Shown piece by piece: positions 16,985 to 26,133 of a stretch of DNA of 41,158 nt. Origin of the DNA: Gemmatimonadota bacterium. Its GTDB lineage: Bacteria; Gemmatimonadota; Gemmatimonadetes; Gemmatimonadales; Gemmatimonadaceae. Every line of letters starts with the position of its first letter. Positions within the stretch are counted from its first letter, which is position 1. A model generated the notes under the pieces. It was not told the DNA's origin and did no database searches. It saw only the letters and a program-made list of their open reading frames with translations. The stretch is taken from contig JAQBPX010000021.1 in NCBI GenBank assembly GCA_028287305.1, positions 116,433-157,590 on the forward strand. Reading direction: 5' to 3'. Both the position numbers and the translations under genes were made by a program.

Positions 16985-18657
16985 CAGCGCCCCGTGTCCC
17001 GTGCTCCGAGCATGGGGATCACCAGCCCACTCCGGTGCGCCGTCTGGATCGCCTCGTCGTAGCCCGCGTCGGCGTGCCGCGCGACGCCGATCCCCGGGTC
17101 GTTCGTGAGCACGCGCTGCAAACGCTCGCGCATCTCCGGCGTGCCGTCGGCCACGATCACCTGCCCGGCATGGAGCGAGTTGCCGATGCCCACGCCGCCC
17201 CCGTGATGGAAGCTGACCCAGCTCGCCCCGCTCGCCGTGTTGAGCAGCGCGTTGAGGATCGGCCAGTCCGCCACGGCGTCGGTGCCGTCCTTCATCCGCT
17301 CGGTCTCGCGGAATGGGGACGCCACGCTGCCGGTGTCCAGGTGGTCGCGCCCGATCGCGATGGGCGCCGACAGCTCGCCACTCGCCACCAGGTCGTTGAG
17401 CGCCACGCCGAACTTCGCGCGGTCTCCCTGTCCCAGCCAGCAGATGCGCGCCGGCAATCCCTGGAACTGGATGCGCTCCTGTGCGAGCGTGAGCCAGCGT
17501 GCCAGGTGCTCGTCGTGCGGAAAGAGCTCGAGCGCCAGCGCGTCGGTGCGGGCAATGTCCTTCGGGTCGCCGGACAGTGCCACCCAGCGGAAGGGTCCCT
17601 TCCCCTCGCAGAACAGCGGGCGGATGTACTCCGGAATGAAGCCGGGAATCTCGAAGGCGTTGCGCACGCCATGGTCGAATGCCACGGTGCGGATGTTGTT
17701 GCCGTAGTCGAACGTCACCGCACCGCGGCGCTGCAGCTCGAGCATTGCCTCCACATGCGTGGCGATGCTTGCGCGCGACCGGCCCTCGTATGCCGCGGGA
17801 TCCGCCACGCGAAGGGCCGCGGCCTCGCCCAGCGACATGCCGGCCGGGATGTAGCCGTTGAGCGTGTCGTGCGCGCTCGTCTGGTCGGTGAGCGCATCGG
17901 GCACGATCCCCCGCGCCACCAGCTCGGGCATCAGCTCGGCGGCGTTCCCCACCACGCCCACCGACAGCGCACGCCGCTCGTCGCGCGCCGCGAGTGCGAG
18001 CGCCAGGCCCTCGTCGAGCGTGCGGGCCTTCACGTCGCAGTAGCGCGTCTCGAGCCGCTTGTCGATCCGGGCCTCGTCCACCTCGAAGGCCAGCACCGCC
18101 GCGCCGTGCATCGTGGCAGCCAGCGGCTGCGCGCCACCCATGCCGCCGAGTCCCGCGGTCACCACCAGCCGGCCGGCGAGCGTGCCGCCGAAGTGGCGAG
18201 CCGCCACGGCGCCGAACGTCTCGTAGGTGCCCTGCACGATGCCCTGCGAGCCGATGTAGATCCACGAGCCCGCGGTCATCTGGCCGTACATCATCAGCCC
18301 AAGTCGCTCCAGCTCGCGGAAGTGCTCCCACGTGGCCCATCGGCCCACCAGGTTGCTGTTCGCGATGAGCACACGCGGCGCGCCGGCATGCGTGCGGAAC
18401 ACGCCCACGGGCTTGCCGCTCTGCACGAGCAGCGTCTCGTCGCCCTCGAGCGCGCGGAGGCTCGCGACGATCGCGTCGAACGCCTCCCAGCTGCGCGCGG
18501 CGCGCCCCGTGCCGCCGTACACCACCAGGTCATCGGGACGCTCCGCCACCTCGGGGTCGAGGTTGTTCATCAGCATGCGAAGCGCGGCCTCCTGCTGCCA
18601 CCCCTTGCAGGAGATCACGCTGCCGCGCGGCGCGCGCACGGGACGCGGGCCGCTCAT
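16984..18657 (-). CDS. hutU: Urocanate hydratase (urocanase)
   Basis: HutU converts urocanate to imidazolonepropionate using tightly bound NAD+ as an electrophile, the second step of histidine degradation. The protein is 557 residues, the standard length, from ATG 18657, which overlaps the hutH stop by 4 bases. The NAD-binding [12 protein letters not shown] lies at 169-180. The urocanase signature [10 protein letters not shown] ends with the active-site cysteine C406, matching Cys410 of the Pseudomonas putida enzyme. The [13 protein letters not shown] segment is also intact. It is flanked by hutH upstream and the radical SAM gene downstream, all overlapping. Confidence 0.97.
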   Translation of the reverse strand: MSGPRPVRAPRGSVISCKGWQQEAALRMLMNNLDPEVAERPDDLVVYGGTGRAARSWEAFDAIVASLRALEGDETLLVQSGKPVGVFRTHAGAPRVLIANSNLVGRWATWEHFRELERLGLMMYGQMTAGSWIYIGSQGIVQGTYETFGAVAARHFGGTLAGRLVVTAGLGGMGGAQPLAATMHGAAVLAFEVDEARIDKRLETRYCDVKARTLDEGLALALAARDERRALSVGVVGNAAELMPELVARGIVPDALTDQTSAHDTLNGYIPAGMSLGEAAALRVADPAAYEGRSRASIATHVEAMLELQRRGAVTFDYGNNIRTVAFDHGVRNAFEIPGFIPEYIRPLFCEGKGPFRWVALSGDPKDIARTDALALELFPHDEHLARWLTLAQERIQFQGLPARICWLGQGDRAKFGVALNDLVASGELSAPIAIGRDHLDTGSVASPFRETERMKDGTDAVADWPILNALLNTASGASWVSFHHGGGVGIGNSLHAGQVIVADGTPEMRERLQRVLTNDPGIGVARHADAGYDEAIQTAHRSGLVIPMLGARDTGR

Positions 18658-20183
18658 GCCGACTGCTCCGTGAAGTGGCCGCTGTGGATCGCGTCGGCCA
18701 GGCGGATGATGTCGCCGGAGAGCACGCGGTCGCGGCCGAGCGGCTCGACGAGCACGCGCACGAGCGCGTGGCCCCGCGCCGCGCCGCGCCCCGGCTTGAG
18801 CGGCGCGCGATAGTCGAGTCCCTGCGCCGCGCACATCAGCTCGATGGCGAGCACGTGCCGCACGTTGTGGATGACGCGCCGCAGCTTCCACGCGGCCGCC
18901 ATCGCCATCGGCACCACGTCCTCCTTGCTGCCGTCGGTGGGGATGGTATCCACGCTGGCGGGGTGTGCGAGGATCTTGCACTCGCTGGCGAGCGACGCGG
19001 CGGTCACCTGCGCCATCATGAAGCCGGAGTTCACGCCGGCGTCACTGCTGAGGAAGGGCGGCAATCCCTGGTTCAGGTCCGGGTGCACCAGCCGATCGAT
19101 GCGTCGCTCGGAGATGGTCGCGAGGTTGGTCATCGCGATCGCCATCACGTCGAGCGCCATCGCCACCGCCTGCCCGTGGAAGTTGCCGCCGCTCAGCAGC
19201 TCCCCATCGTCGAAGACGAGCGGGTTGTCCGTGGCCGCATTGAGCTCGCGTCCCACCATGCCGGCGGCAAAGTCCATCGCGTCGAGCACCGGGCCGTGCA
19301 CCTGGGGCATGCAGCGCAGGGCGTACGCGTCCTGCACGCGCGCGTCGCCATGGCGGTGCGACTCGCGAATCTCGCTCCCCGCCAGCAGGTCGCGCAGCAA
19401 TGCGGCGGACGCAGCCTGCCCAAGCTGGCCGCGCACATCCTGGATGCGCGCATCGAACGCCACCGGCGTGCCGAGCAGTGCCTCGAGTGACATGGCGCCG
19501 GCGACGTGGGCCACCTTCCACAGGCGGTGCGCGTCCACGAGCGCGAGCGATGCGATCGCCGTGTGGCACTGCGTGCCGTTGATGAGGGAGAGTCCCTCCT
19601 TCGGCTCGAGCGTGAGCGGGGCCAGCCCGGCCGCGCGCAGCATGTCGGCGGCGGGGCCCCTGAGCTCGCCCTGTCGCAGCTCGCCCTCGCCGATCAGCGA
19701 GAGGGCAAGGTGCGCGAGCGGTGCGAGGTCGCCGCTGGCCCCCACGCTTCCCTGCTCCGGCACCGGCGGGTGCAGGCCGGCGTTCAGCATGCCGCAGAGC
19801 AACCGCGCGATGTCGGCGCGCGCGCCGGAGTGACCCTTGGCGATCACGTTGGCGCGCAGCAGCATCATGGCGCGCACCTCGCGCTCGGGCAGGAGCGGTC
19901 CCACTCCCGCCGCGTGGCTGCGCACCAGGTTCACCTGCAGCTCGGCCAGGCGGTCATGCGGAATGGCGATCTCGGAGAGCTTGCCGAAGCCCGTCGTCAC
20001 GCCGTACGCCACCTCGCCGCGCGCAACGATTCCCTCCACCACGCGACGCGTGCGCCCGATTCGCTCGAGCGCACCGTCGGCCAGCGACACCGGCGCCCCC
20101 AGGGCGGCGACGGCGTGCACGTCCTCGATCGTGAGGGTGTTGCCGTCGATCTCCACGGGCAGCGTCATGCGCGGGAATGTCAT
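18654..20183 (-). CDS. hutH: Histidine ammonia-lyase
   Basis: HutH removes ammonia from L-histidine to give urocanate, the first step of the pathway. The Ala-Ser-Gly triad that self-cyclises to the MIO electrophile is A149-S150-G151 in [14 protein letters not shown], and the catalytic tyrosine is Y60 in AYGVTTGFG. Other family blocks include [16 protein letters not shown] and [20 protein letters not shown]. The length, 509 residues from ATG 20183, fits. An alternative ATG five codons in (20168) would also serve, and neither has a clear Shine-Dalgarno. Only 17 bases separate it from the lipoprotein gene upstream, so both are probably on one transcript. Its stop overlaps hutU by 4 bases. Confidence 0.97.
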   Translation of the reverse strand: MTFPRMTLPVEIDGNTLTIEDVHAVAALGAPVSLADGALERIGRTRRVVEGIVARGEVAYGVTTGFGKLSEIAIPHDRLAELQVNLVRSHAAGVGPLLPEREVRAMMLLRANVIAKGHSGARADIARLLCGMLNAGLHPPVPEQGSVGASGDLAPLAHLALSLIGEGELRQGELRGPAADMLRAAGLAPLTLEPKEGLSLINGTQCHTAIASLALVDAHRLWKVAHVAGAMSLEALLGTPVAFDARIQDVRGQLGQAASAALLRDLLAGSEIRESHRHGDARVQDAYALRCMPQVHGPVLDAMDFAAGMVGRELNAATDNPLVFDDGELLSGGNFHGQAVAMALDVMAIAMTNLATISERRIDRLVHPDLNQGLPPFLSSDAGVNSGFMMAQVTAASLASECKILAHPASVDTIPTDGSKEDVVPMAMAAAWKLRRVIHNVRHVLAIELMCAAQGLDYRAPLKPGRGAARGHALVRVLVEPLGRDRVLSGDIIRLADAIHSGHFTEQSA

Positions 20184-20200
20184 CGCGCACCATGGCTAAT

Positions 20201-21310
20201 TCAAGGGATGCGCGACAGCTCCGTGTTGCCCGCCGCGCCCTGGTACGACCAGTCGATGATCAGGGCATCGCGTCCCACGTAGCTCACGCGGAGCGCGCCA
20301 TAGTGCGTGCCGTCGGCCTGGCGCACCGTCACGGCGTAGCCCCAGCCCGCGATCGCCTGCACGGCCCCGCTCCCGTAGCCGAACGCGGGAGCGCGGTCGA
20401 TGCTCCGCAGCGATGGGATCGGCAGGCTTCCGAAGACGCCCACCTCCACCGCGCTGCGCGCAGGGCGCAACCAGAGCGTGCCGTCGCCGTGGCGCTCGAG
20501 CACGAGGTCGGCGTCCACGCGCGAAAGCGCGTCCACCGCCCCGTAGCGGCGCGCCACGGAGTCGTAGAACAGGAAGGCGGCCGTCTGCGGGCGCACGTCG
20601 GAGGCGTCGAGCACGACCGCCTGCGCGTCCCATCGCGGCGTGTCCTGTCGCGCGTCGCTCCAGGCGCTCTCGTGGCCATCTCGGCTCTGCGCGCTCACGG
20701 CGAAGCACCGCGTGACGCCATTCACCAGGTTGCGGGCGAGGAACGCGCTCGAGACGGTGGTGCCCTCCAGCGCCCACGCCCGCTCGTCGCAGCGGCTGCG
20801 CGACGCATCGTACGAGCTCGAGTACACACGATAGAGGGCGAACTGGGCGGGGTTGCCCAGCGCGGCGTTGTCATCCCACGAGAGCTCCACGCCGCCGTTG
20901 AGCGTCACCGAGGTGAGCGCGCGTGGCGCAGCCAGCCTGTTGCGATCGTCGACCGTGACCGCGCGCGAGCGACCGAGCTCGTTCCCGTTCTCGTCCATGG
21001 ATGCGACGAGGTACTGCAGCTGCGGCATGCCGGCGTCGTGGAAGGTGACGGAGGTGGTGGTCGCCCGCAGCTGCCACTCCGACCCGGTCGAGTTGCGCGC
21101 GAGCACGTCGAAGGTGACAACGCGGTTGTCGGAGGGCGGGTCCCAGGTGACCAGCACGCCGGCCGGGCGGTATGGGTCGCCGCTGGGCTCGAGGACGTAG
21201 GCGACGTTGGTCGCGGACGCGCCCCCACCGAGGGGACCGAGGAGCGTGCCGTCGCAGGCTGAGGAGAGCGCGAGGGGCGCGATCAGGTACAGCAGTCGTG
21301 GGGTGCGCAT
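20201..21310 (-). CDS. Putative lipoprotein with two fibronectin type III-like domains
   Basis: A 369-residue secreted lipoprotein of unknown function, read from ATG 21310. The N-terminus is a typical lipoprotein signal: MRTPRLLYLIAPLALSSAC, with the lipidated cysteine at C19. The frame opens 26 codons earlier at a GTG (21388), but that would bury the signal peptide. Two FN3-like beta-sandwich segments follow, at about 40-125 (VLVTWDPPSDNRVVTFDVLA) and about 130-230 (GGVELSWDDNAALGNPAQFA). A C-terminal beta-rich region ends in YQGAAGNTELSRIP. Homologous-looking FN3 lipoproteins are common in envelope-rich bacteria, but I do not recognise a named family. The gene lies 17 bases ahead of hutH and so probably shares the hut promoter, which is unexplained. 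Confidence 0.82.
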   Translation of the reverse strand: MRTPRLLYLIAPLALSSACDGTLLGPLGGGASATNVAYVLEPSGDPYRPAGVLVTWDPPSDNRVVTFDVLARNSTGSEWQLRATTTSVTFHDAGMPQLQYLVASMDENGNELGRSRAVTVDDRNRLAAPRALTSVTLNGGVELSWDDNAALGNPAQFALYRVYSSSYDASRSRCDERAWALEGTTVSSAFLARNLVNGVTRCFAVSAQSRDGHESAWSDARQDTPRWDAQAVVLDASDVRPQTAAFLFYDSVARRYGAVDALSRVDADLVLERHGDGTLWLRPARSAVEVGVFGSLPIPSLRSIDRAPAFGYGSGAVQAIAGWGYAVTVRQADGTHYGALRVSYVGRDALIIDWSYQGAAGNTELSRIP

Positions 21311-21416
21311 GGTCGGGGGGATCAGGGATGCCCCGACGAATGGCATGGGCCGCGCCCGGTTGCGCCAGGCGGTAACCTGTTGCTTCACAAAGGCTTGCGA
21401 TTCAAGCTCGCGGCGC

Positions 21417-21452
21417 GATGTCCGATATTCAGGACATCCGGAACGTCCTCAA
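21417..21452 (-). promoter_or_regulatory. Candidate lipoprotein-hut promoter with overlapping inverted repeat
   Basis: The minus strand shows TTGAGG (21452-21447), a 16-base spacer and GAATAT (21430-21425), about 115 bases before the ATG at 21310. A perfect 7-bp inverted repeat, GATGTCC (21417-21423) and GGACATC (21432-21438) with an 8-base centre, lies exactly over the -10 element. That is the geometry of a repressor site. Both elements are read by eye; regulation by urocanate or histidine is a guess from the downstream genes. Confidence 0.38.
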
Positions 21453-21489
21453 AAGCAAAAACTGAACTGGACCAGATCGGACAGCTTCA

Positions 21490-21533
21490 GGACAACGACA
21501 GATAGTGCACCAGCATCAATCCCGTCGTTGTCC
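21490..21533. repeat. 10-bp perfect inverted repeat downstream of the lptD-like gene
   Basis: GGACAACGAC (21490-21499) and GTCGTTGTCC (21524-21533) are perfect complements with a 24-base spacer. The repeat lies 41 bases after the stop of the lptD-like gene on the minus strand and upstream of the hut promoter candidate. There is no T-run directly after it, so a terminator is possible but weak; a protein-binding site is the alternative. Confidence 0.5.
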
Positions 21534-21574
21534 AGCCCTTCTCCCCTGCGGTCCTGTTCGAGCCGTTGTAGTGA

Positions 21575-24550
21575 CTACGGCAGGAACGACGTCCCCTGGT
21601 TCCGCACGGTCGCCCGGTTGTAGTCGAACTTGAGGTCCGGCTCCGCCTTCAGCGAGATGAAGAAGTTGAACGCGAAGTTGCCGTTCGGGCTCTGCGTGAA
21701 CGCGAACACCGCGCGCCAGTCGTGCAGGTCGCGCTGCAGCGACACCATGTTGCTCGCGAACTGGTGGCGCTGCACGTCGTAGTTCGTGTTCCACCCCGCC
21801 GACCAGTGCTGCGTGAGCCCGAAGTTCAGGTTGGACCCGAAGCTCGTCGTCGCCGGCTGGCGGTACACGGGCCCGCCCAGCGCGGTGTTCGTGATCGGCT
21901 GGTCGGCCGTGGGGCTCGTGGCCTGCTGCGCCAGGCAGAACTCGTACTGCAGCTGGTTGAGTGCCCTGAAGGGCTCGCAGCGCACGCGCGGGTCGTACTC
22001 GATGATCGTGCCGCCCACCGGGGGGCGCGGGTGCGAGGAGCTGAAGGTGAAGCTCGCCCGCCATTCGCGATCCGTGGGCACCAGGAACTGCGCGTTTCGC
22101 GAGCCACTCCCCGCCACTGGCTGCGAGGCGATCTGCTGTGCCATGCGATCGTCCGCCGAGGGGCGCAGCGTCGAGGTGCCCTGCACGCTCTTCGCAGCAT
22201 CCGGCACGGCCCGCCCGAACAGCCGCGAGAAGATCGCGAACGGGTTGTTCTTCTGCCCCACCTGGAAGCTGGCCGAGACGCGCTCGCGATACGGCTTGAA
22301 CACGGCCGTGTCGCTCAGCGTGCTCCCCTGGAAGAGCGAGTAGCCCATGGAGAAGTCGAACCCGGGCAGCAGGTCGGAGCGCACGTTGTACTCGAAGTTG
22401 TCGGTCGTCACGCCGGCCAGCGCGCGCTTCGTGGCGTGCGCGCGCTCGAAGTCGTAGCTCAGGCTGGAGAAGTTCAGCGAGAGCAGCTTGATCTTCTCCG
22501 ACTGGTCGGTGCCGCTCGTGTCGCCGGTCGGCTTCTTCACCTTCGCCTCGAAGTTCTGCGAGAAGCCGAGCGAGACGGCGTTCTGGCGCAGCGACCCAAG
22601 GTAGCCCACGCGCGTGCGCCCCACGGCCTGCAGGTAGTCGTCGCTCACCTCGGCCTTCGGCGCGTACGAGTAGCTGATGGTCGGGAGGATCGTGTGACGG
22701 ATCCGCTCGAAGGGCCCGAATCCGGGGAACAGCCCGTAGATGGCAGGCGACGCCGACAGCCCGAAAGACGGGCGCTTGGTCTGGTGCACGAAGCGGCCGC
22801 CCGACAGCTGCGTCCGCACCCAGAACGGGCCCGGGTCCACGTTCGTGAAGCCGATGCTCGGGCTCACCTTGAACAGGTCGCGCGCGAACGCGGGCAGCTC
22901 GAAGGTCGGCGTCCAGTCCACGTCCGTCCGGTACGTGCTCGCGAAGATGCGCGTCTCCTTCTTCGAGGTGTCGCGCACGTCGGTGATCGTGTACTGCTCG
23001 GGGAACTCGTTACGCTGGCTGCTGATGCGGAAGGAGTTGCGCAGCGACCAGCCGAAGAGGGAGATTGGCGTGTCGAAGCTGGCCTGGCTGCTGTAGGTGT
23101 TCTTCTTGGCCTGCACGCTGTCGAGCGTTCCCGCCGCATTGCGCACGTAGCGATAGGCGAACAGCCCCGGCTGGTCGATCTTGAGGCTCTGCGTGGCCGT
23201 GTAGTTGAAGCTCGGCGTCCAGGTGAGCCACTTCCCCACGCTCACCGGACCCGAGGTGAGGCTCACCGTCGGAATGGTCTGGTCCACCTGGTCGCGCCCC
23301 GGGTACTGCTTGCGGGTGCCGCCCAGCGTGAAGTTGGCCGCGCCGATCTTCTGCTGGTAGTTCACCTCGCTCGAGATCGTCGCCAGCACCGCATACGGGT
23401 TGAACGTGGTCTGCCGCTGCAGGCGCGTGCTCGTGACGTAGTTGATGCGCGACGTGAGCTGGCTGTTGCGCGAGAAGCTCTGCTGGTGGTTCCAGCTCAC
23501 CGCCGTGTTCGTGGTGCCGTCGCGCTGGCTGGTGTAGCTCGTCGCGAGGCCACCCGTGAGGAAGCGGTTGAGCCAGCGGTAGCGCCACTCGCCGTTGAAG
23601 CGCACCCAGCCCGGGTCGCCCACCGCGCCGCCGGCGCTGCTGCGCCAGTCCAGCCACAGCTGCGCATCGGAGTAGTCGCTGGTCGCGAAGTACCAGCCGA
23701 CGTTCTCCACGTTGCGGCGATAGTTCGAGTTGCTGCGCACGATGTCGGAGAAGCCGAAGCGCGGCGGCAGCATGCCGCTCCGCCGCCCGGAGCGGATGTC
23801 CTGGAAGATGAAGGGCAGCCAGAGCACCGGTACGTCGCGGATGTAGAGCACCGCGGGCCGCGCGACGAGCGTCCGGTCGGTGCGCTTGATCTCCTTCATC
23901 GCGAAGTGATAGTCCGGGATCGAGTCGTCGCAGCTCGTCATGCTGCCCCCGCGTCCATAGAAGCGCGACGGGGTGAGCGAATCGCCGAGCACGGGCTTGC
24001 CGATGTCCGCCTTGATGTACCAGCGCTGCCCGTTGTCGATCGTGAGCACCGGGTTCGTGATGCGCCCGGAACGCTCTGCCAGGTTGTACGTCGCGCTGCC
24101 CGAGCCCACGATCGGGGCCTGGCCGCTGCCCCCCTCCGCGATCACGAACTTCGCACCCGACACCTGCACCACGCGCGTGGAGTCGTTGAACACGATCGCG
24201 CTGTCGGTGACGATCAGGTCCTGCCCGCGACGGATCGCCGCGCGCTTGCCCCCGGATACGGCCACGCCGAACGCGCGATTGAGCGCGTCGAAGGTGACGA
24301 CCGTTCCCTCGTACCGCGTCTGCGCGTAGCCGGGCAGCTCCATCAACCGGCGCATCACCGAGTCCGGCTCCGACCACTGGACGGTGGTGTCGCTCTTCAC
24401 GGACGTGTCGCGGCCGCTCAGGCTGTCCGCGCCCACGCCCGAGCCGCGGGCCGGTGGGCGCGGCGAGGGACGGGGCCGCGGCACCACCTGCGCGCCGAGC
24501 GCCGAAACCGCGCCCCCCAGCAGCAGCAGGATGAGCAGGACTCGCTTCAC
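21575..24550 (-). CDS. lptD: LptD-like outer-membrane LPS-assembly protein
   Basis: A 991-residue outer-membrane beta-barrel protein, probably the translocon that inserts lipopolysaccharide. An N-terminal signal peptide (about 1-20, MKRVLLILLLLGGAVSALGA) is followed by a Pro/Arg-rich stretch. An OstA/LptA-like N-domain comes next (about 75-190; TYEGTVVTFD-type strands, LIVTDSAIVFNDSTRVVQVSG), with VPVLWLPFIFQDIRSGRRSG near 245-265. This last segment is the LptD signature before the barrel. The remaining ~700 residues are alternating polar/hydrophobic strands typical of a large barrel. Only about three cysteines are present, so the double disulfide pattern of E. coli LptD is missing. The start is GTG 24550, overlapping tatC by 4 bases; it is last in the operon. 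The family call is good; LptE was not seen. Confidence 0.85.
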   Translation of the reverse strand: MKRVLLILLLLGGAVSALGAQVVPRPRPSPRPPARGSGVGADSLSGRDTSVKSDTTVQWSEPDSVMRRLMELPGYAQTRYEGTVVTFDALNRAFGVAVSGGKRAAIRRGQDLIVTDSAIVFNDSTRVVQVSGAKFVIAEGGSGQAPIVGSGSATYNLAERSGRITNPVLTIDNGQRWYIKADIGKPVLGDSLTPSRFYGRGGSMTSCDDSIPDYHFAMKEIKRTDRTLVARPAVLYIRDVPVLWLPFIFQDIRSGRRSGMLPPRFGFSDIVRSNSNYRRNVENVGWYFATSDYSDAQLWLDWRSSAGGAVGDPGWVRFNGEWRYRWLNRFLTGGLATSYTSQRDGTTNTAVSWNHQQSFSRNSQLTSRINYVTSTRLQRQTTFNPYAVLATISSEVNYQQKIGAANFTLGGTRKQYPGRDQVDQTIPTVSLTSGPVSVGKWLTWTPSFNYTATQSLKIDQPGLFAYRYVRNAAGTLDSVQAKKNTYSSQASFDTPISLFGWSLRNSFRISSQRNEFPEQYTITDVRDTSKKETRIFASTYRTDVDWTPTFELPAFARDLFKVSPSIGFTNVDPGPFWVRTQLSGGRFVHQTKRPSFGLSASPAIYGLFPGFGPFERIRHTILPTISYSYAPKAEVSDDYLQAVGRTRVGYLGSLRQNAVSLGFSQNFEAKVKKPTGDTSGTDQSEKIKLLSLNFSSLSYDFERAHATKRALAGVTTDNFEYNVRSDLLPGFDFSMGYSLFQGSTLSDTAVFKPYRERVSASFQVGQKNNPFAIFSRLFGRAVPDAAKSVQGTSTLRPSADDRMAQQIASQPVAGSGSRNAQFLVPTDREWRASFTFSSSHPRPPVGGTIIEYDPRVRCEPFRALNQLQYEFCLAQQATSPTADQPITNTALGGPVYRQPATTSFGSNLNFGLTQHWSAGWNTNYDVQRHQFASNMVSLQRDLHDWRAVFAFTQSPNGNFAFNFFISLKAEPDLKFDYNRATVRNQGTSFLP

Positions 24551-25323
24551 GCGAGCGCCGCCTCCCGTTCCGCTTCGCGCGCGGCCTTCGCGCGCTTGCG
24601 GAAGATGATGAGCGTGAGCCAGATGCTCACCTCGTACAACAGGTACAGCGGCACCGCGAGCGCGAGCGTGGTGCCCAGGAAGTCACCCGGGGTGATGATC
24701 GCCGCCACGGCCGTCGCAAGCACCACGGCGTGGCGGCGGAACTTCATCAGGAACTGCGGCGAGACCAGGTTGAGCGCGGCGAGCGCCACGATCACGATCG
24801 GCAGCTCGAACGCCAGCCCGAACGTCACGACCATGGTGGTCGCGAAGTCGAAGTACTCGGTGGCGGCGATCATCGGCTCCAGCGACGCCGACTGGAATCC
24901 CATGAGGAACCCCAGGCTCATGGGGAGCACCATGAACCAGGCGAGCGCCGCTCCGGCCAGGAACAGCAGCGTGGCGCCCGCGAACACCGGCACCGCCAGG
25001 CGCTTCTCCCGCTGGTGCAGCGCCGGGGACAGGAACGCCCACAGGTTGTAGAGGATCACCGGCAGCGCGAAGACGATCCCGAGCGTGATCGACGTGGACA
25101 TCACGATCGTGAACGTGTCGGCCGGGTGCATGTACACCAGCTTGTGCCCGTTCATGAACGGCGTGATCGGGCGCTGCAGCAGCGCCAGCGCGTCGAACTT
25201 CCAGACGATCACGAACGCGACTCCCACGCAGACCACGAGGGCCGCGAGCGAGTAGATCAATCGCCACCGCAGCTCCTCGAGGTGGTCGAGGAACGGCATC
25301 TCACCCGCCTTCTGCTCCGCCAT
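24547..25323 (-). CDS. tatC: Sec-independent translocase subunit TatC
   Basis: TatC is the twin-arginine signal receptor in the cytoplasmic membrane. The 258-residue protein has the N-terminal cytoplasmic motif MPFLDHLEELRWRL, with the conserved Glu residues at 16-17, and six hydrophobic segments. Further conserved features are the SPALHQREKR cytoplasmic loop, FGLAFELPIVIVAL and the ITPGDFLG turn between the last helices. A short basic C-terminal tail follows. A purine-rich GAGGAGG immediately precedes the ATG at 25323, 18 bases after the cpoB-like gene, and its stop overlaps the lptD-like start by 4 bases. tatA lies in another operon at 10584-10850. Confidence 0.96.
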   Translation of the reverse strand: MAEQKAGEMPFLDHLEELRWRLIYSLAALVVCVGVAFVIVWKFDALALLQRPITPFMNGHKLVYMHPADTFTIVMSTSITLGIVFALPVILYNLWAFLSPALHQREKRLAVPVFAGATLLFLAGAALAWFMVLPMSLGFLMGFQSASLEPMIAATEYFDFATTMVVTFGLAFELPIVIVALAALNLVSPQFLMKFRRHAVVLATAVAAIITPGDFLGTTLALAVPLYLLYEVSIWLTLIIFRKRAKAAREAEREAALA

Positions 25324-25341
25324 CCTCCTCCCCGCCCTCCG

Positions 25342-26133
25342 CTACTTGATGGTGCCGAGGCGCGCGCGCGCGAGGTCCGCCTCGTCGCTGCGCGGATACT
25401 CGCGGATCACGCGCTGCAGCACCTGCTTCGCAAGATCCGGCTTCTTCTGCGCCAGCTGCGAGAGCGCATACTTGTAGAGCGCCTTCGGCGCCTCGGCGCT
25501 CGTCGCGTATCGCTGCACCACCAGCAGGTACACCGAGTCGGCAGCGGTCGCATTCTTCTCCTCGGCGTAGGCCTGCCCAACGTACAACTGGGCCGCCGGC
25601 GCATCCTCGAACCTCGGGAAGCGCGTGAGCAGCTCGTCGAAGCCGGAACGCGCGACGCCGAAGCTGCCGCGGCGCATCTGGTCCACCGAGACCTGGAAGA
25701 GCTGGGCAGGTCCCGGGCCCGCGGGCTTCGTACTGTCACCCGGCATCGGCGGCGTGGCTGTCACGCCCGGCGGCGCCTTCTCCTCCAGCGTGGCGCGCAG
25801 CTCCTGAAGGCGTCGCTGGCTGAGCCCGGTCTGCTCCTGGATGGTGAGGAGCTGGCGCGCCATGTCGTACAGCTCGCCGCTCGTGGCCGCCTGGAAGTTG
25901 CCGAAGCGCGCCGAGAGCGCGCGCATGGAGTCCTGCGCGACGGAGAGCGCGCGCAGCGCGGAGTCGGCCTGCGCCCGGCGCACAGTGTCCGCGCGCGCCG
26001 ACACCGCCTGCATGGAGCGCAATTCGTCCTGCAGCAGCCTGATGTCACCCTTCGAGGCCACGCACCCGCCTATCGTCGCACTCACCGCGAGGGCGAGCGA
26101 GAGCAGCGCCCTGCGCGCCACGCGAGTGCTCAC
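25342..26133 (-). CDS. cpoB: CpoB/YbgF-like Tol-Pal accessory lipoprotein
   Basis: CpoB/YbgF is the periplasmic factor that links Tol-Pal with peptidoglycan synthesis during division. The 263-residue protein starts at GTG 26133, overlapping pal by 4 bases. A lipoprotein signal ends at TIGGC, lipidating C24; in E. coli the homologue is soluble, so lipidation is a difference. A coiled-coil-like segment (about 30-115, heptads in LRSMQAVSARADTVRRAQAD) is followed by a Pro/Gly linker and a C-terminal TPR domain (about 143-263, LFQVSVDQMRRGSFGVARSG). Position after pal is the conserved tol-pal-ybgF order. Confidence 0.88.
   Translation of the reverse strand: MSTRVARRALLSLALAVSATIGGCVASKGDIRLLQDELRSMQAVSARADTVRRAQADSALRALSVAQDSMRALSARFGNFQAATSGELYDMARQLLTIQEQTGLSQRRLQELRATLEEKAPPGVTATPPMPGDSTKPAGPGPAQLFQVSVDQMRRGSFGVARSGFDELLTRFPRFEDAPAAQLYVGQAYAEEKNATAADSVYLLVVQRYATSAEAPKALYKYALSQLAQKKPDLAKQVLQRVIREYPRSDEADLARARLGTIK

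Noticed and set aside
21722-25051. 1109-codon open frame on the plus strand
   Set aside because: Antisense to the lptD-like gene and tatC. The composition is Arg/Val/Ala/His-rich without domains, and the minus-strand genes are convincing.
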